Below, one piece after another: positions 1-9,366 of a DNA stretch of 64,000 bases. Position numbers and translations under genes: made by a program. Within the stretch, counting starts at the first letter, position 1. Every line of letters begins with the position of its first letter. The stretch is from Gemmobacter lutimaris (lineage in GTDB: Bacteria > Pseudomonadota > Alphaproteobacteria > Rhodobacterales > Rhodobacteraceae). The notes under the pieces are model-generated. The model was not told the origin of the DNA and made no database searches. It saw only the letters and a program-made list of their open reading frames with translations. The DNA lies in assembly GCF_003570715.1 (NCBI RefSeq), contig NZ_QXXQ01000006.1:62001-126000 (forward strand). The letters are read 5' to 3'.

Positions 1-1253
1 GCAGCCCCGTCATCCTGCGCGTCAGTCGCATCGCGGCGCCCGGTCCGCATCCGCTGGCGCTGGTCATTTCGACCGAGCTTTACTGGCCCGAGGATTTCAG
101 TGCGACGGTGCAGGAGGCGTTCGGTCTCACGTTGGCCGAGGTGGAAATCGTGCGCGGCATCACGCTTGGCATGCCGCTGAAAGACATCGCCGAACATCGC
201 TGCCGCTCGATCGAGACGGTGCGCACTCAGGCGCGCTCGATCCTTGCCAAGACGGAGACGCACAGCCAGTCGGAACTGGTGCGCGTGGTGCTGGGGCTGA
301 TGGATGTGTCTTTCATCCCCACATCGGGCGTGCGCGCGGTGGCGGGCTCGGGTCTGCTGCGGGACGTGGAGTTTCACCAGATCCGCGGGCCCGACAGGCG
401 CAAGCTGGAATATATCGAATTCGGCGCGCCGACCGGGGTGCCGGTGCTGTATATGCATCTGGACTACGGGCTGATCCGCTGGCCGGCCGAAGCCGAGCGG
501 CAGGCCGGGCAGCGGGGTTTGCGCATCATCGTGCCGGTGCGGGCGGGCTATGGCCGCAGCGATCTGCACAGGCGCGGCACCGATCACGTTCAGGGCGTGG
601 CCGAGGATTATGCCGCGGTGCTGGATCATCTGGATGTCGCGCGAGCGGCAGTGATTGCCCTTGGCGCCGATCTGCGCTTTGCGCTTGCGCTGGCCGATCT
701 TCGGCCGGGGATGGTGTCGGGTGTCATCGGCTGTGCGGCGCAACTGCCGCTGCGCACTGCCGCGCAGTATGAGCGGATGGACAAGTGGCAGCGCTTCATC
801 CTTGCCAATGCGCGCTATGCGCCGAAAGTGCTGCCGTTTCTGGTGCAGGCCGGGTTCAGCCTCGCGCGCAAGCTGGGCAAGGAAAAGTTCTTTGCGCAGG
901 TCAATGGCGGCTCGCCCGCCGATATGGAAACCTTCGCCGATCCGCAGGTGCGCGAGGCGATGCTGGCCGGGTCCGAGATCTGTCTGGGCACGCGGCTTTC
1001 GGCGCACGAGGCTTTCACCCGCGAATGTATCAGCTCTGAACGTGACTGGTCGGCGCTGATCCGGGGCTGCAAGGTGCCGGTGCAACTGTTGCAGGGCGAT
1101 CAGGACCCGCAGACGCCGGTGCAGACGATTCGGGAATTGATGGCAGACTACCCGCAGTTGCGTGTAGAGTTCATTCCCTCAACCGGGCAGTTGCTTTTCT
1201 TCCGTGAATGGCGGCAGATTCTGGACAGGTTGGTCGAATTTCTGCCTCGTTAA
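1..1253 (+). CDS. LuxR-type HTH regulator fused to an alpha/beta-hydrolase-like domain (5' partial)
   Basis: The frame is open to the left edge, so the true start lies outside the window; the first usable internal start is GTG at 108. A LuxR-type HTH (FGLTLAEVEIVRGI...SIETVRTQARSIL, about residues 5-62 counted from 108) is followed by an alpha/beta-hydrolase-like domain with the family motif AGYGRSD near residue 146. The nucleophile elbow reads ALGAD where a GxSxG serine is expected. The usual C-terminal Gly-His is Gly-Gln (STGQLLFF), while an aspartate is kept in QGDQDP. This suggests a ligand-sensing pseudo-hydrolase controlling transcription (inference). A strong terminator hairpin follows. 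Fold and HTH calls are firm; the regulon is unknown. Confidence 0.8.
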   Translation, partial: SPVILRVSRIAAPGPHPLALVISTELYWPEDFSATVQEAFGLTLAEVEIVRGITLGMPLKDIAEHRCRSIETVRTQARSILAKTETHSQSELVRVVLGLMDVSFIPTSGVRAVAGSGLLRDVEFHQIRGPDRRKLEYIEFGAPTGVPVLYMHLDYGLIRWPAEAERQAGQRGLRIIVPVRAGYGRSDLHRRGTDHVQGVAEDYAAVLDHLDVARAAVIALGADLRFALALADLRPGMVSGVIGCAAQLPLRTAAQYERMDKWQRFILANARYAPKVLPFLVQAGFSLARKLGKEKFFAQVNGGSPADMETFADPQVREAMLAGSEICLGTRLSAHEAFTRECISSERDWSALIRGCKVPVQLLQGDQDPQTPVQTIRELMADYPQLRVEFIPSTGQLLFFREWRQILDRLVEFLPR

Positions 1254-1368
1254 CGCCGTTTTACCACAGATGGAGTATGCGGCACCGTGTCCTGCGGGGT
1301 AGCGTAAACCCATGACGTAAGCCTTTAGGACGGCGGTCATTTCAGGAAGTAAACCATTTATCCCCCAC

Positions 1369-1405
1369 AAGGGCGGCAGGTCTGGGGCCTGCCGCCCTTC
1401 CTGTT
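1369..1405 (+). terminator. Hairpin terminator-like structure
   Basis: A perfect 12-bp inverted repeat (AAGGGCGGCAGG with CCTGCCGCCCTT) has a 7-nt loop and is followed by a short pyrimidine-rich tail. It lies 116 bases after the LuxR-hydrolase stop and about 150 bases before ppk2. It probably ends the upstream transcript. Nothing else gene-like is visible between 1254 and 1551. Confidence 0.65.
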
Positions 1406-1551
1406 TGTGCCGTGCTTGCCGGAGTGTCGCAAATCCGTTGCGCATCTGTCACATTCCTGACCGCTCTGCGCCGAATTGACGCGGATCAATGTGCGGGCTT
1501 GCCCGGTCGGAAAAGGTGCCCCCCGAAATCATGTAAAAAGGGAGCCCCTGT

Positions 1552-2625
1552 ATGGAAGATATTGCAAGGATCACCGGAAACGATGCCGCCCCCGTTTCGG
1601 CTGCCCCCGCGCAGACGGCGGGTGTTTCCCCGGCAGAGGCTCCGCAGGATTTGGCCGCCACGCAACTTGCGGAACCCGTCGCCCCGGTGCTGGCTCATGG
1701 CCCGCGCCACTTTCCGCAGGCCGGGCAGGATGCCATCCGCGAGGCGTTTGAATCCGGCCGCTACCCCTATTCGCGCCCGATGGGGCGCGTGCCCTATGAA
1801 AAGCAGAAGGCGCTGTTGCAGGCCGAACTGCTGAAGGTGCAGATCTGGGCGCAGGAGACCGGGCAGAAATTCGTGGTGCTGATGGAAGGCCGCGATGCGG
1901 CCGGCAAGGGCGGCACCATCAAGCGGTTCATGGAACATCTGAATCCGCGCTATGCCCGTGTCGTGGCGCTGACCAAGCCCTCGGACAAGGAAAAGGGCGA
2001 ATGGTTCTTCCAGCGCTACATCGAGCATCTGCCGACCGCCGGGGAAATCGTGTTCTACGACCGCAGCTGGTATAACCGCGCCGGGGTCGAACGGGTGATG
2101 GGCTTCTGTAGCCCTTCTGAATACCTCGAATTCATGCGGCAGGTGCCGGAGTTGGAGCGGATGCTGGTGCGCTCGGGCATCCGGCTTTACAAATACTGGT
2201 TCTCGGTCACGCGGGACGAACAGTTGCGCCGCTTCACCGCGCGCGAGACCGATCCGCTGAAGATGTGGAAACTGTCGCCCATCGACAAGGCGAGCCTCGA
2301 CAAGTGGGATGACTATACCGAGGCGAAAGAGGCGATGTTCTTCTACACAGACACCGCCGATGCGCCATGGAACATCGTCAAGTCGAATGACAAGAAACGC
2401 GCGCGGCTGAACTGCATGCGGCATTTCCTTTCGACCATTGATTATCCGGGCAAGGATCTGTCGGTGATCGGCATACCCGATCCGCTGATCGTGGGGCGCG
2501 CCAGTCAGGTGATCGGCGGGGCGGGGCATATCCTCGACACCGCGCTGCCGCCGGATTTCCGCAAGGCGTTTGATGCCAGCAAGACGCCTGCCACCGCGCG
2601 GGCGCAGGAAGCTGCCGAAGGCTGA
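1552..2625 (+). CDS. ppk2: Polyphosphate kinase 2 family protein
   Basis: A 357-aa protein of the PPK2 family, which transfers phosphate between polyphosphate and nucleotides in the cytoplasm. The Walker A loop EGRDAAGKGG lies at about 112-121 and the Walker B-like FYDRSWYNRAGVE at about 168-180. The basic lid-type segment KPSDKEKGEWFFQRY lies between them. The first 50 residues are Ala/Pro-rich and probably disordered. The start has a GGGAG motif a few bases upstream. Nucleotide preference (ADP or GDP) cannot be set from sequence reading alone. Confidence 0.93.
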   Translation: MEDIARITGNDAAPVSAAPAQTAGVSPAEAPQDLAATQLAEPVAPVLAHGPRHFPQAGQDAIREAFESGRYPYSRPMGRVPYEKQKALLQAELLKVQIWAQETGQKFVVLMEGRDAAGKGGTIKRFMEHLNPRYARVVALTKPSDKEKGEWFFQRYIEHLPTAGEIVFYDRSWYNRAGVERVMGFCSPSEYLEFMRQVPELERMLVRSGIRLYKYWFSVTRDEQLRRFTARETDPLKMWKLSPIDKASLDKWDDYTEAKEAMFFYTDTADAPWNIVKSNDKKRARLNCMRHFLSTIDYPGKDLSVIGIPDPLIVGRASQVIGGAGHILDTALPPDFRKAFDASKTPATARAQEAAEG

Positions 2626-2635
2626 TCCCGTGTCA

Positions 2636-2658
2636 CCGCGCCCCTTGCCGGGGCGCGG
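2636..2658 (+). repeat. Intercistronic GC hairpin
   Basis: A perfect 9-bp inverted repeat (CCGCGCCCC with GGGGCGCGG) with a 5-nt loop sits 10 bases after the ppk2 stop. There is no U-tract, so it is more likely an RNA-stability or attenuation structure than a full terminator. Confidence 0.45.
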
Positions 2659-2700
2659 CTTCGGCCTTACCCCGGAGGGGCAAGGATCGGAGGGTGTGCC

Positions 2701-3303
2701 ATGTGGGACGAAAGATATGCGGCCGAGGGCTATCTGTTCGGCACCGAGCCGGCGGCTTTTCTGCCACGCGAGGCCGGGGTCTTGCCGCAGGGCGCGCGGG
2801 TTCTGTGCCTCGCGGATGGCGAGGGGCGCAATTCGGTCTGGCTGGCGGGGCAGGGCCATCGTGTGACGGCAATGGAGCAAAGCCCCGTCGCGCTGGAAAA
2901 GGCGCGCGCGCTGGCAGATGCACGGGGCGTGACAGTCGAGTTCTGCCAGTCGGGGATCGAGGGCTGGGACTGGGCGCAGCCCTTCGATGCGGTGGTCGGC
3001 ATTTTCATCCAGTTCGCCCCGCCGCCGCTGCGTGCCCGTATCCATCAGGGCATCGCACGGGCCGTGATGCCGGGGGGACTTGTGCTGCTCCACGGCTACG
3101 CGCCCCGTCAGGTGAGTTACGGCACCGGCGGGCCGTCGAACCCCGAGAACATGTATCGGCTGGAGGATATGCGCACGGATTTCGCGGGCTGGCAGGTGAT
3201 GCGGGCCGAGGATTACGATACCGAGATTTCCGAGGGGCGCGGCCATTCCGGCCGTTCTGCCCTTGTCGATTTCATCGCCCGCAAGCCGGGGCAGGTGGCA
3301 TGA
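2701..3303 (+). CDS. Class I SAM-dependent methyltransferase
   Basis: A 200-aa protein with a methyltransferase motif I (VLCLADGEGRNSVWLA, about residues 34-49). A motif II-like acidic end of beta 2 follows (VTAMEQSP). The opening MWDERYAAEGYLFGTEP is typical of small TehB-like or thiopurine-like methyltransferases. The substrate is unknown. Its stop overlaps the next ATG (ATGA at 3300-3303), so it is translationally coupled to the DUF1007/NicO pair. That coupling hints at a role in metal or metalloid handling (inference). Confidence 0.85.
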   Translation: MWDERYAAEGYLFGTEPAAFLPREAGVLPQGARVLCLADGEGRNSVWLAGQGHRVTAMEQSPVALEKARALADARGVTVEFCQSGIEGWDWAQPFDAVVGIFIQFAPPPLRARIHQGIARAVMPGGLVLLHGYAPRQVSYGTGGPSNPENMYRLEDMRTDFAGWQVMRAEDYDTEISEGRGHSGRSALVDFIARKPGQVA

Positions 3304-3950
3304 GGGCGGTTGCGCTCGCGTTGGCCGTAAGCCTGCCGCTTCCGGTGCTGGCGCATCCCCATGTCTGGATCGACACCGGGGTCGAGGTTCTGTTTGACGC
3401 CGAGGGGCGGGCCGAGGCGCTGCGCCTCACCTGGGTCTATGACGATTTCTATTCCATGGTGCTGGTCGAGGAACGCGGGCTGGACGCCGATCATGACGGC
3501 AATGCCACGGCGGCCGAAACCGCCGCGCTTCAGGGGTTCGACATGAACTGGGACACCGGCTTCAGCGGCGATACCTATCTGCTGTCGGGCGAGGCGCCGG
3601 TTCCCTTGGGGCCGCCTCAGGACTGGACCGCGAAATTCGAAGGCGGGCGGCTGACCTCGACCCATCTGCGCCGCATCGACCCGGCCCTGCCGCTGACGCA
3701 GCCGCTGCGCGTGCAGGCCTATGACCCGAGCTTTTACAACGCCTATACGATTGCCCTGCCGCCGACCTTTACGCCCGCGCTGCCGCAAGGCTGCAAGGCC
3801 GAGGTGCTGGCCCCCGATGCCACGGCGGCGAATGAACAGCTTCTGGCGGCGCTGGCTGAATATGGTGCCGATCAGGATGTGGAGGCCGATTTCCCGGCGG
3901 TGGGCGCCAATTTCGCCGATGAACTGGTGGTGACATGCGGCGCGGAGTGA
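3300..3950 (+). CDS. DUF1007 family periplasmic protein
   Basis: A 216-aa protein with an N-terminal signal peptide (hydrophobic stretch to about residue 20, cleavage after VLAHP) followed by the HPHVWID opening typical of DUF1007. A calcium-like acidic loop (DADHDGNATAAE) occurs near residue 65. In many proteobacteria DUF1007 sits beside NicO-type transporters and may act as a periplasmic metal-binding partner (family knowledge; function unproven). The ATG at 3300 overlaps the preceding stop. The end overlaps the downstream transporter by 16 bases. Confidence 0.85.
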   Translation: MRAVALALAVSLPLPVLAHPHVWIDTGVEVLFDAEGRAEALRLTWVYDDFYSMVLVEERGLDADHDGNATAAETAALQGFDMNWDTGFSGDTYLLSGEAPVPLGPPQDWTAKFEGGRLTSTHLRRIDPALPLTQPLRVQAYDPSFYNAYTIALPPTFTPALPQGCKAEVLAPDATAANEQLLAALAEYGADQDVEADFPAVGANFADELVVTCGAE

Positions 3951-4828
3951 TCCTGTTCGCGGCCCTTCTGGCGCTGGGCCTGCTGGCACTGTGGCTTGGT
4001 GGCGGTTTCACGGCGCTGCGGCTTTGGGCGCTGGCCGGTGCGCGTGAGGTCCAGCAGCAGATGGCGGGCGCGGTGCGCGGCATCGCCACCGGCGCGCCCG
4101 GCGCGCTGGCGGGGTTGCTGGCGGTCTGCTTCGCCTATGGCTTCTTCCATGCGGCGGGGCCGGGGCATGGGAAAATGCTGATCGGCAGCTATGGCATGGC
4201 GCGGCGCGTCTCGCTGATCCGGCTGGCGGTGCTGGCGCTGGTGTCGAGCCTTGCGCAGGCCACGGTCGCGGTCGTTCTGGTTTATGCGCTGATGGTGGGC
4301 CTTGGCTGGGCGCGGACGCAGATTGAAGGCGTGACCCAGACCGTTCTGGCCCCGGTCAGCCATGCGATGATCCTCGGTATCGGGCTGTGGCTCGTCTGGC
4401 GCGGCGTGGCGCATTGGCGGGGGCAGGCGCATCGCCATCACGACCATCATCATTCCCATGGCCCGGATTGTGGCTGCGGCCATGCCCATGGCCCGACCCC
4501 GGAACAGGTGGCGCAGCTTTCCGGCTGGCGCGATGCCGCCGCGCTGGTGGCGGGGATCGCCTTGCGCCCCTGTTCCGGCGCGCTGTTCCTTCTGGTGCTC
4601 AGTTGGCAGATGGGCATCGCCGCCGCCGGGGTGGCCGGGGTCTATGCCATGGGCATCGGCACGGCCACGGTGACGGTAGCTGTCGCCGCCTCGGCCTACT
4701 TCCTGCGCGAGGGCGCTTTCGAGGGGCTGTCAGGCGGCAGGCTGGCCCGTGCGGTGCCGATGATCGAGATCGCGGTGGGCCTTGTGGTCGCCATCGTCTC
4801 GGCCGGGTTGCTGACATCCGCCCTCTGA
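3935..4828 (+). CDS. NicO/RcnA-like nickel/cobalt transporter
   Basis: A 297-aa membrane protein with about six hydrophobic segments. The first metal-site helix reads FFHAAGPGHGK (near residues 70-80), a hallmark of the NicO branch. A His-rich cytoplasmic loop (HRHHDHHHSHG then CGCGHAHG, about residues 168-190) precedes a second motif, LRPCSGALFLLVLSW. RcnA-type members export Ni2+ or Co2+. Direction and metal are inferred, with export favoured by the His-rich loop. It overlaps the DUF1007 gene. Confidence 0.88.
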   Translation: MRRGVILFAALLALGLLALWLGGGFTALRLWALAGAREVQQQMAGAVRGIATGAPGALAGLLAVCFAYGFFHAAGPGHGKMLIGSYGMARRVSLIRLAVLALVSSLAQATVAVVLVYALMVGLGWARTQIEGVTQTVLAPVSHAMILGIGLWLVWRGVAHWRGQAHRHHDHHHSHGPDCGCGHAHGPTPEQVAQLSGWRDAAALVAGIALRPCSGALFLLVLSWQMGIAAAGVAGVYAMGIGTATVTVAVAASAYFLREGAFEGLSGGRLARAVPMIEIAVGLVVAIVSAGLLTSAL

Positions 4829-4879
4829 CTAAAATTGCGGCATCTTGCCGCGGCCTTGACCAGTTGGTAAAGCGAAGGC

Positions 4880-6235
4880 ATGACCCGGCTTCTTTCCCCC
4901 GCCACGCATCTGCGTGCCCTTCTGGCGCTTGGCCTGCCCCTGGTCGGCAGCCATCTGGCGCAGATGCTGCTGCATGTGGTCGATACCGTCATCGTCGGCT
5001 GGTATGGCGTGGCCGAACTGGCGGCGGTGGTCATCGGCGGGTCGTGCTTCTTCGTCGTCTTCGTTCTGGGCGCGGGCTTTGCGCAGGCCGTCATGCCGCT
5101 TGTGGCGCAGGCCATCGGCCGCGGCGACGAAACCGAGGTGCGCCGGGCCACCCGCATGGGGCTCTGGCTGTCCATCGGCTGCGGCCTCATTGCCTATCCG
5201 CTGTTCTGGTGGGCCGAGCCGATCCTGCTGGCGGCGGGCCAGAAGCCCGAGGTCGCGGCACTGGCGCGGGATTTCCTGCGCATCGCCGGGCTTGGCCTTG
5301 CGCCTGCGCTGCTGGTCATGGCGCTGAAAAGCTACCTCGCCGCGCTGGAGCGCACGCAGGTCGTGCTCTGGCTGACGCTGGGCGCGGTCTTCGTGAATGG
5401 CGCGCTGTGCTATGCGCTGGTTTTCGGCCATTGGGGGGCGCCGGAAATGGGCGTCGCCGGGGCGGGGCTGGCCTCGGCGCTGGTGCAGGGTCTGACCTGC
5501 GCGGCGCTGGCGCTTTACGCGGGATGGCTGCCCGAGCTGCGGCGCTTTAACCTTTTCCAGCGGTTCTGGCGGCCAGACTGGCACGCCATGGCGCTGGTGT
5601 TCCGACTTGGCTGGCCCATCGGGCTGACCGGGCTGGCCGAAAGCGGGCTGTTTCAGGCCACCGCGCTGATGATGGGCTGGATCGGCACCGTGCAACTGGC
5701 TGCGCATGGCATCGCCATGCAGGTGACGGCGCTGGGGTTCATGCTGCATCTGGGCCTGTCGAATGCGGCCACCGTGCGCACCGGCCGCTTTGCCGGGGCG
5801 GGCGACTGGGGCAACCTGCGGCGTGGCGCGCTGGTGGCCATCGCCATTTCCGCCGCCGTCGGGCTGGCGCAGGTGGCCCTGTATCTCAGCTACCCTGAAC
5901 CCATCGTCGGGCTGTTCATCGACCACGCCAACCCCGAGGCGGCCGAGATCATCGCCTTCGGCAGCCTGCTGCTGGCCTTCGCGGCGGCGTTCCAGCTTGC
6001 CGATGCGGCACAGGTTCTGGCGCTGGGCTTCCTGCGTGGCGTGCATGACACCCGCGTGCCGATGTGGATCGCCAGCTTCGCCTATTGGGCGGTGGGGATC
6101 CCGACCTCGTGGTTCCTCGCCTTCCGGGCGGGACTGGGAGGCACCGGCCTGTGGCTCGGGCTGGTCATCGGCCTCGTGATCGCCTCGGCCCTGCTGATGT
6201 GGCGCTTCTGGAGCCGCGTGCCCCGTCCGGTGTAA
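4880..6235 (+). CDS. MATE family efflux transporter
   Basis: A 451-aa protein with about twelve hydrophobic segments and the typical MATE opening (LPLVGSHLAQMLLHVVDTVIVG). It also has a conserved proline/alanine-rich pattern in the second half (GLTGLAESGLFQATALMMG). MATE proteins of the NorM type exchange Na+ or H+ for drugs or metabolites across the inner membrane. The start follows a weak AAGCGAAGG ribosome-binding site. It is separated from the metal transporter by 51 bases and may be cotranscribed. Substrate unknown. Confidence 0.93.
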   Translation: MTRLLSPATHLRALLALGLPLVGSHLAQMLLHVVDTVIVGWYGVAELAAVVIGGSCFFVVFVLGAGFAQAVMPLVAQAIGRGDETEVRRATRMGLWLSIGCGLIAYPLFWWAEPILLAAGQKPEVAALARDFLRIAGLGLAPALLVMALKSYLAALERTQVVLWLTLGAVFVNGALCYALVFGHWGAPEMGVAGAGLASALVQGLTCAALALYAGWLPELRRFNLFQRFWRPDWHAMALVFRLGWPIGLTGLAESGLFQATALMMGWIGTVQLAAHGIAMQVTALGFMLHLGLSNAATVRTGRFAGAGDWGNLRRGALVAIAISAAVGLAQVALYLSYPEPIVGLFIDHANPEAAEIIAFGSLLLAFAAAFQLADAAQVLALGFLRGVHDTRVPMWIASFAYWAVGIPTSWFLAFRAGLGGTGLWLGLVIGLVIASALLMWRFWSRVPRPV

Positions 6236-6484
6236 GGGAACGGGCGCCGTTCGGGGGCAGGAGCGGTTTGAACTCTTGGCTGCCGGTCGGGAAAATCGTT
6301 TTAGTGTAGATGCATTTTCCTGCCGGACTGCTGTCAGACCCTTGCACAGATAGCACTTTTGCAAAGGCAGATTTCTGGGACCTTCTTTGTTCAGAGTCAG
6401 ACCGGACTACGCTGCTCTCTATGTCCGCTTGCGTCTCGCCATGCGCGCAGTTCCGCGACAGCCAACTCTATCGCGCAGTCAGGC

Positions 6485-6910
6485 TCACCCCTCCGCCGCT
6501 TCCTCGCCCGCGGCTTTCAGCAGGCGTTCGGCCTTCTTGCGCACCAGAACCGAGCGCAGGTCGTGCATGGCCAGCAGCAGGGCGTCGGTTACTTCGTCCA
6601 GTTGTGCGTCACTGGCTTTCGATTGCACCCATTGCGTCGTGATGTTCAGGTAGTCCACGGCGCGGTGGATGTCGTCGATGTCGCGGCGTGCGAGCAGGGC
6701 GCTGCGCTCGGCCATCCAGTTGCGGATCACCTGCATTTCGGCATCCGAAAGCTTGCGGTCGCCATGCGGCTTCACATTGCCGTTCTTGATGTTGATGGTG
6801 GCGATTTCATCCATGTCGATGCGGCGCTGCCGGTTCTCGGTATCGACCTTGAACACCACGGCGCCGTTTTCGCGGATGCGGAAATAATAGTCCGGCAGGT
6901 CGCCCGCCAT
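6485..6910 (-). CDS. Conserved hypothetical protein
   Basis: A 141-aa soluble protein without a signal peptide or membrane segment. The N-terminal 40 residues (DLPDYYFRIRENGAVVFKVD) look beta-rich. The rest is helical, with many charged residues (LLARRDIDDIHRAVDYLNITTQ) and a Lys/Ala/Glu-rich end. I do not recognise a characterised family. The start at 6910 is two bases after the stop of the upstream VOC gene, so the two are very likely cotranscribed. An alternative ATG at 6922 overlaps that gene. Confidence 0.75.
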   Translation of the reverse strand: MAGDLPDYYFRIRENGAVVFKVDTENRQRRIDMDEIATINIKNGNVKPHGDRKLSDAEMQVIRNWMAERSALLARRDIDDIHRAVDYLNITTQWVQSKASDAQLDEVTDALLLAMHDLRSVLVRKKAERLLKAAGEEAAEG

Positions 6911-6911
6911 G

Positions 6912-7277
6912 TCAGCCCCCATTCCCCATGCAGCGCAGCAGCGAGCCATCCGCATCCACCAGCGCAAACATACGCGGCGCTTCGCCGGGTTGAAAGAAGC
7001 CGGTCTGCCGCGGGATGGCGCGATGATCGCCGGGCAGGCCAAGCGCCTTCCATTCTGCATGCAGCGCGTCGGGATCATCGACCCGGATGCAGGCGGAAAA
7101 CCAGCTTTCGCCGGGCACCAGATCGGGATGCGGAAAGAACTCCAGCTCCAGCCCGCCGCGTTTCAGGATCATCCAGCCTTCGTCCCGCCACTGGCGGGTG
7201 AACCCCAGCCGCGCATAGAAGGCTTCGGTCGCGCCGAAGTCGCGGCTGGGCAGATTGGCGGTGATCCGGTCGGCCAT
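6912..7277 (-). CDS. VOC superfamily protein (glyoxalase/bleomycin-resistance fold)
   Basis: A 121-aa protein of the length and pattern of bleomycin-resistance-type VOC proteins. It opens with ITANLPSRDFGATEAFYARLGF. The central RVDDPDALHAEW helix and the final strand with FALVDADGSLLR follow the family pattern. No enzymatic metal triad can be set from reading alone, so it may be a ligand-binding protein. It lies 8 bases downstream of the aminotransferase gene on the same strand and directly upstream of a hypothetical gene, forming a likely three-gene unit. Confidence 0.85.
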   Translation of the reverse strand: MADRITANLPSRDFGATEAFYARLGFTRQWRDEGWMILKRGGLELEFFPHPDLVPGESWFSACIRVDDPDALHAEWKALGLPGDHRAIPRQTGFFQPGEAPRMFALVDADGSLLRCMGNGG

Positions 7278-7285
7278 GCGGTTCC

Positions 7286-8551
<1,266 letters not shown>

Positions 8552-8552
8552 C

Positions 8553-8568
8553 TATCAAGCGCTATCAG
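8553..8568 (+). promoter_or_regulatory. Direct repeat upstream of the XRE regulator
   Basis: CTATCA occurs twice, exactly 10 bases apart (8553-8558 and 8563-8568), just before the ribosome-binding site of the XRE gene and within the divergent aatA/XRE intergenic region. One-turn spacing fits a protein-binding site. This is a candidate only. Confidence 0.3.
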
Positions 8569-8584
8569 AAGAAGGAGAGGCAAG

Positions 8585-8986
8585 ATGACGGAAACCGAAA
8601 CCCAGGGCTGGTTCAGCGAGGAAACCGCGACTTTTGGCGACCGCGTGACAGGCGCGCGCGAGGCAGCGGGCATGACGCAGGACGAGCTTGCCAAGCGGCT
8701 TGGCGTGAAGCTGAAAACCGTGCAGGCATGGGAAAACGACATGCTGGAGCCGCGCGCCAACCGGCTTCAGATGATGGCGGGAATGCTGAATGTCTCGCTG
8801 GTCTGGCTGCTGACGGGCGAGGGCGAGGGGCCGGACGGCCCGGTCGTCGAACGCAGCGCGGAAACCGAGGCGCGGCGCGCGCTGTCCGAACTGGGCCGCA
8901 TCCGTGCGCAGGCCCTTGCCCTTGCGCGCGATCTCGGCCAGATGGAGCGCAGGATGAAAGCCCTGATGGAAGCGAGCGCCCGATGA
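8585..8986 (+). CDS. XRE family transcriptional regulator
   Basis: A 133-aa protein with a Cro/C1-type HTH at about residues 19-75 (AREAAGMTQDELAKRLGVKLKTVQAWEND). An Arg/Ala/Glu-rich helix follows that could form a coiled coil. The start follows an AAGGAGAGG ribosome-binding site. Its TGA overlaps the ATG of sdhE, so the two are translationally coupled. The targets are unknown. Such a regulator in front of sdhE appears to be a stable arrangement in this family (inference). Confidence 0.9.
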   Translation: MTETETQGWFSEETATFGDRVTGAREAAGMTQDELAKRLGVKLKTVQAWENDMLEPRANRLQMMAGMLNVSLVWLLTGEGEGPDGPVVERSAETEARRALSELGRIRAQALALARDLGQMERRMKALMEASAR

Positions 8987-9258
8987 CCGAAACGGCCGAA
9001 GCCCGTCTGAAGCGGATGTTGATGCGCAGCTGGCGCCGCGGCACCAAGGAAATGGACCTTGTGCTTGGCCCCTATGCGGAGGCGCATCTGGCGGCGATGG
9101 ATGCCGCCACGCTGGATCTTTACGACGCGCTTCTGGCCGAGAACGATCAGGATCTGCTGCCCTGGGTTCTGGGGCAGCAACCTTCGCCGCCACGCTTTGC
9201 CGCGCTGATCGGCCATATCGGCGATTACGCCCGTCAGCGGCTGCAACCGGGGCGCTGA
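8983..9258 (+). CDS. sdhE: Succinate dehydrogenase assembly factor 2 (FAD assembly factor SdhE)
   Basis: A 91-aa protein of the SdhE/Sdh5/DUF339 family, which promotes covalent flavinylation of SdhA. The RGxxE signature appears as SWRRGTKEMDLVLG at about residues 16-29. The rest is the expected helical body, with LYDALLAENDQDLLPW in the middle. The ATG at 8983 overlaps the stop of the XRE gene by four bases and is chosen over an upstream in-frame GTG because it gives the family length. Confidence 0.93.
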   Translation: MTETAEARLKRMLMRSWRRGTKEMDLVLGPYAEAHLAAMDAATLDLYDALLAENDQDLLPWVLGQQPSPPRFAALIGHIGDYARQRLQPGR

Positions 9259-9280
9259 GGACCGCCGGAGAAAACGCCTA

Positions 9281-9308
9281 AAATTGCGTCGGTTTTCCGC
9301 AGCAATTT
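9281..9308. promoter_or_regulatory. Inverted repeat upstream of ldtR
   Basis: Perfect 7-bp arms AAATTGC (9281-9287) and GCAATTT (9302-9308) are separated by 14 bases in an AT-richer patch about 60 bases before ldtR. It could be an autoregulatory MarR operator or part of the promoter. This is a candidate only. Confidence 0.3.
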
Positions 9309-9366
9309 ACGCGATCTTTCCTTTTTCAGCCGAATCTCCACCCAGATCAGACAGGTGGAGACAGGG

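Noticed and set aside
1486-3246. A 586-codon open frame antisense to ppk2 and the methyltransferase
   Set aside because: It lies opposite two clear genes, has His/Arg/Gly-rich low-complexity composition and no family pattern. Long antisense frames are expected in high-GC DNA.
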